Shown: positions 61,214 through 64,000 of the stretch, in pieces
How the letters are laid out: the number at the start of each line of letters is the position of its first letter
Numbering within the stretch: position 1 is the first letter of the stretch
From: Bradyrhizobium jicamae
GTDB lineage: Bacteria > Pseudomonadota > Alphaproteobacteria > Rhizobiales > Xanthobacteraceae
Assembly (NCBI RefSeq): GCF_018130695.1
Contig: NZ_JAFCJX010000036.1
Span: forward strand, 1 to 64,000
Direction of reading: 5' to 3'
Length of the DNA stretch: 64,000 nt
Notes under the pieces: model-generated
What the model was told of the DNA's origin: nothing
Seen by the model: only the letters and a program-made list of their open reading frames with translations
The model's database searches: none
Program-made: the position numbers and the translations under genes

Positions 61214-61338
61214 CCGTCGTCCTGGCGAAAGCCAGGACCCATTACCCCAAATGCATGTCGGTGCACGACGCTGGGGCAACGATCTCATCCATAACCAAAT
61301 GCCGTGGTTATGGGTCCTGGCTTACGCCAGGACGACGG
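61214..61338. repeat. Palindromic repeat (CCGTCGTCCTGGC family)
   Basis: CCGTCGTCCTGGCGAAAGCC at the left and the inverted GGCTTACGCCAGGACGACGG at the right enclose AGGACCCATTACCCC and a GGTTATGGGTCCT arm. The C-terminal codons and stop of the following minus-strand gene are inside it. Confidence 0.9.
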
Positions 61339-62597
61339 GGGGAGAGATCGCGCAGAAAATCCGCGCTCTCGATTTTCCCGATGCTCTCGATATCCAGCAG
61401 ATGCGCGCCGAAGCCGCCGCGGGCGAGCGAAGCGGCGAACTGCGGCGAGGCCAGCAGGATTGCGGCGGTCATCGCCAGCGGCACAGCGCTGATCCAGTCG
61501 AGACGCACCGGCGTCAACTCCTCGCTGCTTCCGGCATAAGCGCCCGTGCCCGCATAGATCCGCCAGCATTCCCTGAGGATATCGCGGCGCGTGCCGTCGC
61601 GCGCGCCGCTGCCGAGCAGCGCCTGCATCGCGAGATGGGTGCGGATGCCGGCGCGGCTCTCCGGCAACATCCCGGGCACTTCGCCGAGCGAGACGCGCAA
61701 CAGAAGATCGACGAGATCGACGCCGGACCGATACGCGTTCATCGGCTCGACCAGCCGCGGATTGCAATCGATCAGGAGCGGCGTTGCGCTGTCGATCGGC
61801 ATCATGACGTCGACGGACAGCGCGCCGTGCCAGTTGAGATGCGCGCCGATCGTTTCGAGATAGGAGCGTACCGCGGGGCGACCAACACTCTCCTTGATCG
61901 CCTCGCCGCCACCGACCCCGGCGGCCACCTGGCGATACGCGTGAAAGCCGACCAGCTTGCCGCGGCAGAACACCGACTGCGCCTTCTCGGTGGCACCGGT
62001 GATCAGGTCCTGCACCAGCACCTCGCCGGCAAAACTGCCGGAGGATTCGAGATCGTAGAGCGCGAGGTTGAGATCGCTGTCGTCGCGCACGAACCAGATG
62101 CCGCGACTGGCGGTGCCGACCGAGGTCTTCACCACGGACGGAAAGCGGATCGCCGCGCGCAGTTCGTCGATCGAGCGCACGATGCGGGTCGGCGGCTGCG
62201 GCAAATCGAGCGCGTCGAGCAGCCGGCTGAAGCCGGCCTTGCCGTGCACGGCGCGATAGGCCTCGAAATCCGGCAGCGCCAGGCCGGCGCGGCCGGCCAG
62301 CCGTTCGGCCGCCCGCGCGAACACAAAGCCCTGTTCATGGGTCGGCAGCAGCACGTCGAACGGCTGCATGGTCAGGAGCCGCTCGATGAAGCGGAGGAAG
62401 CCCGCGGGGTGGGTCCTGAGGCCCGGGCAGTGATGGAATCTGCGCAGGAATCGCGACGTGCGCGACAGGCACCAGCGCGAGGGATCGCAGACCTCGACGT
62501 GATGGCCGGCCAAACCCAGGATCGTGATCGCCTCACGGGCCGAGGTGCTGGACCCCTCGGACACGAGCACACGGAGCTTTTTGGCTGGCACGACCAT
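61308..62597 (-). CDS. ATP-grasp domain protein
   Basis: 429-residue protein with the ATP-grasp fold of carbamoyl-phosphate synthetase and carboxylate-amine ligases. The N-terminal Rossmann-like part (LRVLVSEGSSTSAREAITIL) is followed by the nucleotide clasp (PSVVKTSVGTASRGIWFV) and the metal site SVDVMMP...LLIDCNPRLVEP. It probably ligates a carboxylate to an amine or thiol; substrate unknown. The tail SPRRPGVSQDP is the translation of the palindromic repeat at 61214-61338. Confidence 0.85.
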   Translation of the reverse strand: MVVPAKKLRVLVSEGSSTSAREAITILGLAGHHVEVCDPSRWCLSRTSRFLRRFHHCPGLRTHPAGFLRFIERLLTMQPFDVLLPTHEQGFVFARAAERLAGRAGLALPDFEAYRAVHGKAGFSRLLDALDLPQPPTRIVRSIDELRAAIRFPSVVKTSVGTASRGIWFVRDDSDLNLALYDLESSGSFAGEVLVQDLITGATEKAQSVFCRGKLVGFHAYRQVAAGVGGGEAIKESVGRPAVRSYLETIGAHLNWHGALSVDVMMPIDSATPLLIDCNPRLVEPMNAYRSGVDLVDLLLRVSLGEVPGMLPESRAGIRTHLAMQALLGSGARDGTRRDILRECWRIYAGTGAYAGSSEELTPVRLDWISAVPLAMTAAILLASPQFAASLARGGFGAHLLDIESIGKIESADFLRDLSPRRPGVSQDP

Positions 62598-62660
62598 GTC
62601 GGATCATTGCCGCGCTGCCCCACTTTGTCGCCGCCCTTGTTGCCGCATGCGTCGAAAGAA

Positions 62661-62782
62661 CTCCCTCTCCCGCACTTGCGGGGGAGGGTTGGGGTGGGGG
62701 TGCATCCGCATCGGGATTCCCTGCGTGGGGAAAGCCCCCACCCGGATCGCATCTGCGATGCGAGCAAGCGCCGCGAGGTGAA
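62661..62782. repeat. Palindromic repeat (CCCTCTCCCGC family)
   Basis: CTCCCTCTCCCGCACTTGCG and the right-hand GATCGCATCTGCGATGCGA arm, with facing GGTTGGGGTGGGGGTG and AAAGCCCCCACCCG arms. The right outer arm is degenerate (GCAAGCGCCGCGAGG) compared with 29452-29585. It lies in the 62598-62908 gap upstream of both flanking genes. Confidence 0.85.
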
Positions 62783-62908
62783 GCGAACCCGGTAGCGCCG
62801 GGGCAGCCATGCGCCTGCGTTCATGGACAATTAGCCGCCAGGCCGTATTTTCGGCCCAAATTTCAATCGGCCCTGCCGGGCTGCGAGGAAACAGGGCCCT
62901 TCCCAGAG

Positions 62909-64000
62909 ATGGTCGACGTTCTGGCCGCACCGCCGCAGGCGAAATCCGACAGCGCGCTTCGCACGCTGACGGGGATTTCGATCGCGCATTGGGTCAGCCA
63001 TTTCTACATCTTCGTGTTCCCGATGCTGTTTCCGTTCCTCAAGGAGCGGCTCGGCGTCGGCTATATCGAGCTTGGTTTCGCACTGACGATGTTCGGGCTG
63101 GTCTCCGGCCTGACCCAGGCGCCGATCGGCTATCTCACCGACCATTTTGGCGCGCGGAAGGTCTTGCTGATCGGCCTTGCCGTCGGCGGCCTGGCGCTGA
63201 TCGGGCTCGGCCTGCACTTGAGCTATCCCGCGCTCATCGTCAGCGCCATCGTGCTCGGGCTCGCCAACAGCGTCTATCATCCGGCCGACTATGCGATCCT
63301 GTCGGCGCATATGGACAATGCGCGGATGGGCCGGGCGTTCTCGGTCCACACCTTCGCCGGCTTCCTCGGCGGCGCGGTGGCGCCCGCAATCATGCTGGCC
63401 CTCGTGGCGACGGTGGGCGGGCTTGGCGCGCTGATCGTGGCCGGCGCGATCGGCCCGCTGGTGGCGTTGCTGCTGATCGCGATGGGCCTGCCCGACACCG
63501 ACGTCGCCGAGCGCAAGGCGGCCGGTGCGGAAGGGTCGCAGCAGAGCATCCTGACGCCCGCGATCATGATGCTGACGATCTTCTTCATGCTGCTCGGCCT
63601 CTCCAATGCCGGCATCAGCAATTTCGGCATCGTGGCGCTGATGAGCGGCTATGGCGTCGACATGGCCACCGCCAACGTCGCGCTGACCGCCTTCCTCGGC
63701 GCCGGTGCGCTCGGCGTGCTGGCCGGCGGCTTTCTCGCCGATCGTACCCATCGGCATGGCCAGGTCGCAGCCCTGGCGTTCGTCATCAATGCGGTCATCA
63801 TGCTTGTGATCGCGCTGGTCGCACTGCCGTCGCTGCTGCTCACGGTGCTGATGACGACGGCGGGATTCCTCGGCGGCGTGATCACCCCGTCGCGCGATAT
63901 GCTGGTGCGCAACGCGGCCCCTCCCGGCGCGGCCGGTCGCGCCTTCGGCATCGTCTCCACCGGCTTCAATTTCAGCGGCATCCTGGCGCCGCTGCTGTTC
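62909..64000 (+). CDS. MFS transporter (partial, runs off window)
   Basis: The N-terminal 364 residues of a major-facilitator permease; the gene continues past the window. The start MVDVLAAPPQAKSDS is followed by helices with SIAHWVSHFYIFVFPMLFPF, the loop motif GYLTDHFGARKV, and LGLANSVYHPADYAIL in helix 4. The VYHPA segment resembles Fsr/fosmidomycin-efflux relatives. Substrate unknown. It is divergent from the ATP-grasp gene across a palindromic repeat. Confidence 0.85.
   Translation, partial: MVDVLAAPPQAKSDSALRTLTGISIAHWVSHFYIFVFPMLFPFLKERLGVGYIELGFALTMFGLVSGLTQAPIGYLTDHFGARKVLLIGLAVGGLALIGLGLHLSYPALIVSAIVLGLANSVYHPADYAILSAHMDNARMGRAFSVHTFAGFLGGAVAPAIMLALVATVGGLGALIVAGAIGPLVALLLIAMGLPDTDVAERKAAGAEGSQQSILTPAIMMLTIFFMLLGLSNAGISNFGIVALMSGYGVDMATANVALTAFLGAGALGVLAGGFLADRTHRHGQVAALAFVINAVIMLVIALVALPSLLLTVLMTTAGFLGGVITPSRDMLVRNAAPPGAAGRAFGIVSTGFNFSGILAPLLF

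Noticed and set aside
1..64000. CRISPR array
   Set aside because: All short repeats found are dispersed palindromes; no regularly spaced direct repeats and no cas genes are present.
1..64000. Complete insertion sequence or prophage
   Set aside because: No transposase, integrase or phage structural gene was found; the only mobile-like feature is the GIY-YIG repeat unit.

Overview
The window looks like a chromosomal segment of a Bradyrhizobium-type alphaproteobacterium (order Hyphomicrobiales). The evidence is high GC with C/G-ending codons, housekeeping genes of alphaproteobacterial type (SRP RNA-dnaX-ybaB-recR; rpmH-rnpA-yidC-engB; argB, dapD, dapE; truA-fmt-def), and a dense set of short palindromic intergenic repeats that I recognise from Bradyrhizobium genomes. 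I could not run a search, so genus is an inference. There is no phage, plasmid, integron, CRISPR array or complete insertion sequence in the window.

Layout. 1-500: palindromic repeat and tRNA-Arg(ACG). 0.5-2.0 kb: orphan sensor histidine kinase. 2.2-6.0 kb: rpmH promoter, rpmH-rnpA-yidC-engB and a DUF423 membrane protein. 6.2-11.6 kb: argB, DUF1036 protein, HAD nucleotidase, dapD, DUF805 protein, dapE (arginine and lysine/peptidoglycan precursors). 11.8-14.1 kb: truA-fmt-def (tRNA modification, initiator-tRNA formylation, deformylation), divergent from rmuC. 15.5-15.9 kb: frameshifted GIY-YIG nuclease gene enclosed by inverted repeat arms. 16-18.2 kb: AmpG-like permease and two paralogous exported proteins. 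18.3-21.3 kb: recR, ybaB, dnaX, SRP RNA. 21.4-31 kb: HIT protein, NudC, PfkB kinase, Lrp/AsnC regulator, phosphomannomutase/phosphoglucomutase, retropepsin-like protease, HrpB helicase, UDP-glucose dehydrogenase. 31-36 kb: acyltransferase, ECF sigma factor, a small exported two-cysteine peptide, CcdA plus periplasmic thioredoxin, and an unknown membrane protein. 36-38.6 kb: cyanide-insensitive-type bd quinol oxidase with a 42-residue DUF2474 subunit. 38.7-47.2 kb: L,D-transpeptidase, amino-acid binding protein, two acyl-CoA dehydrogenases, CMD and VOC proteins, two MFS permeases. 47.4-49.5 kb: solitary HicB/RHH protein facing a PCMT-like methyltransferase across a palindrome, then a DUF938 methyltransferase. 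49.7-55.3 kb: soxXYZAK-soxB and a persulfide dioxygenase-rhodanese fusion. 55.4-60.9 kb: BtuFDC-like ABC importer divergent from a cobalamin-riboswitch-controlled TonB receptor. 61-64 kb: small acidic protein, ATP-grasp protein and an MFS permease cut by the window end.

How the parts work together. Most of the window is core metabolism and information processing. Three accessory themes stand out. The first is thiosulfate/sulfane-sulfur oxidation: Sox without SoxCD here, plus a persulfide dioxygenase. The second is respiratory and extracytoplasmic redox: the bd-type oxidase with a perfect FNR/FixK-like box inside its third gene, and the ECF sigma factor, Cys-peptide, CcdA and thioredoxin group. 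The third is vitamin B12 uptake. At least eight families of palindromic repeats fill the gaps. Several of them supply stop codons, C-terminal tails or misleading upstream start codons for neighbouring genes, so some starts were moved downstream.
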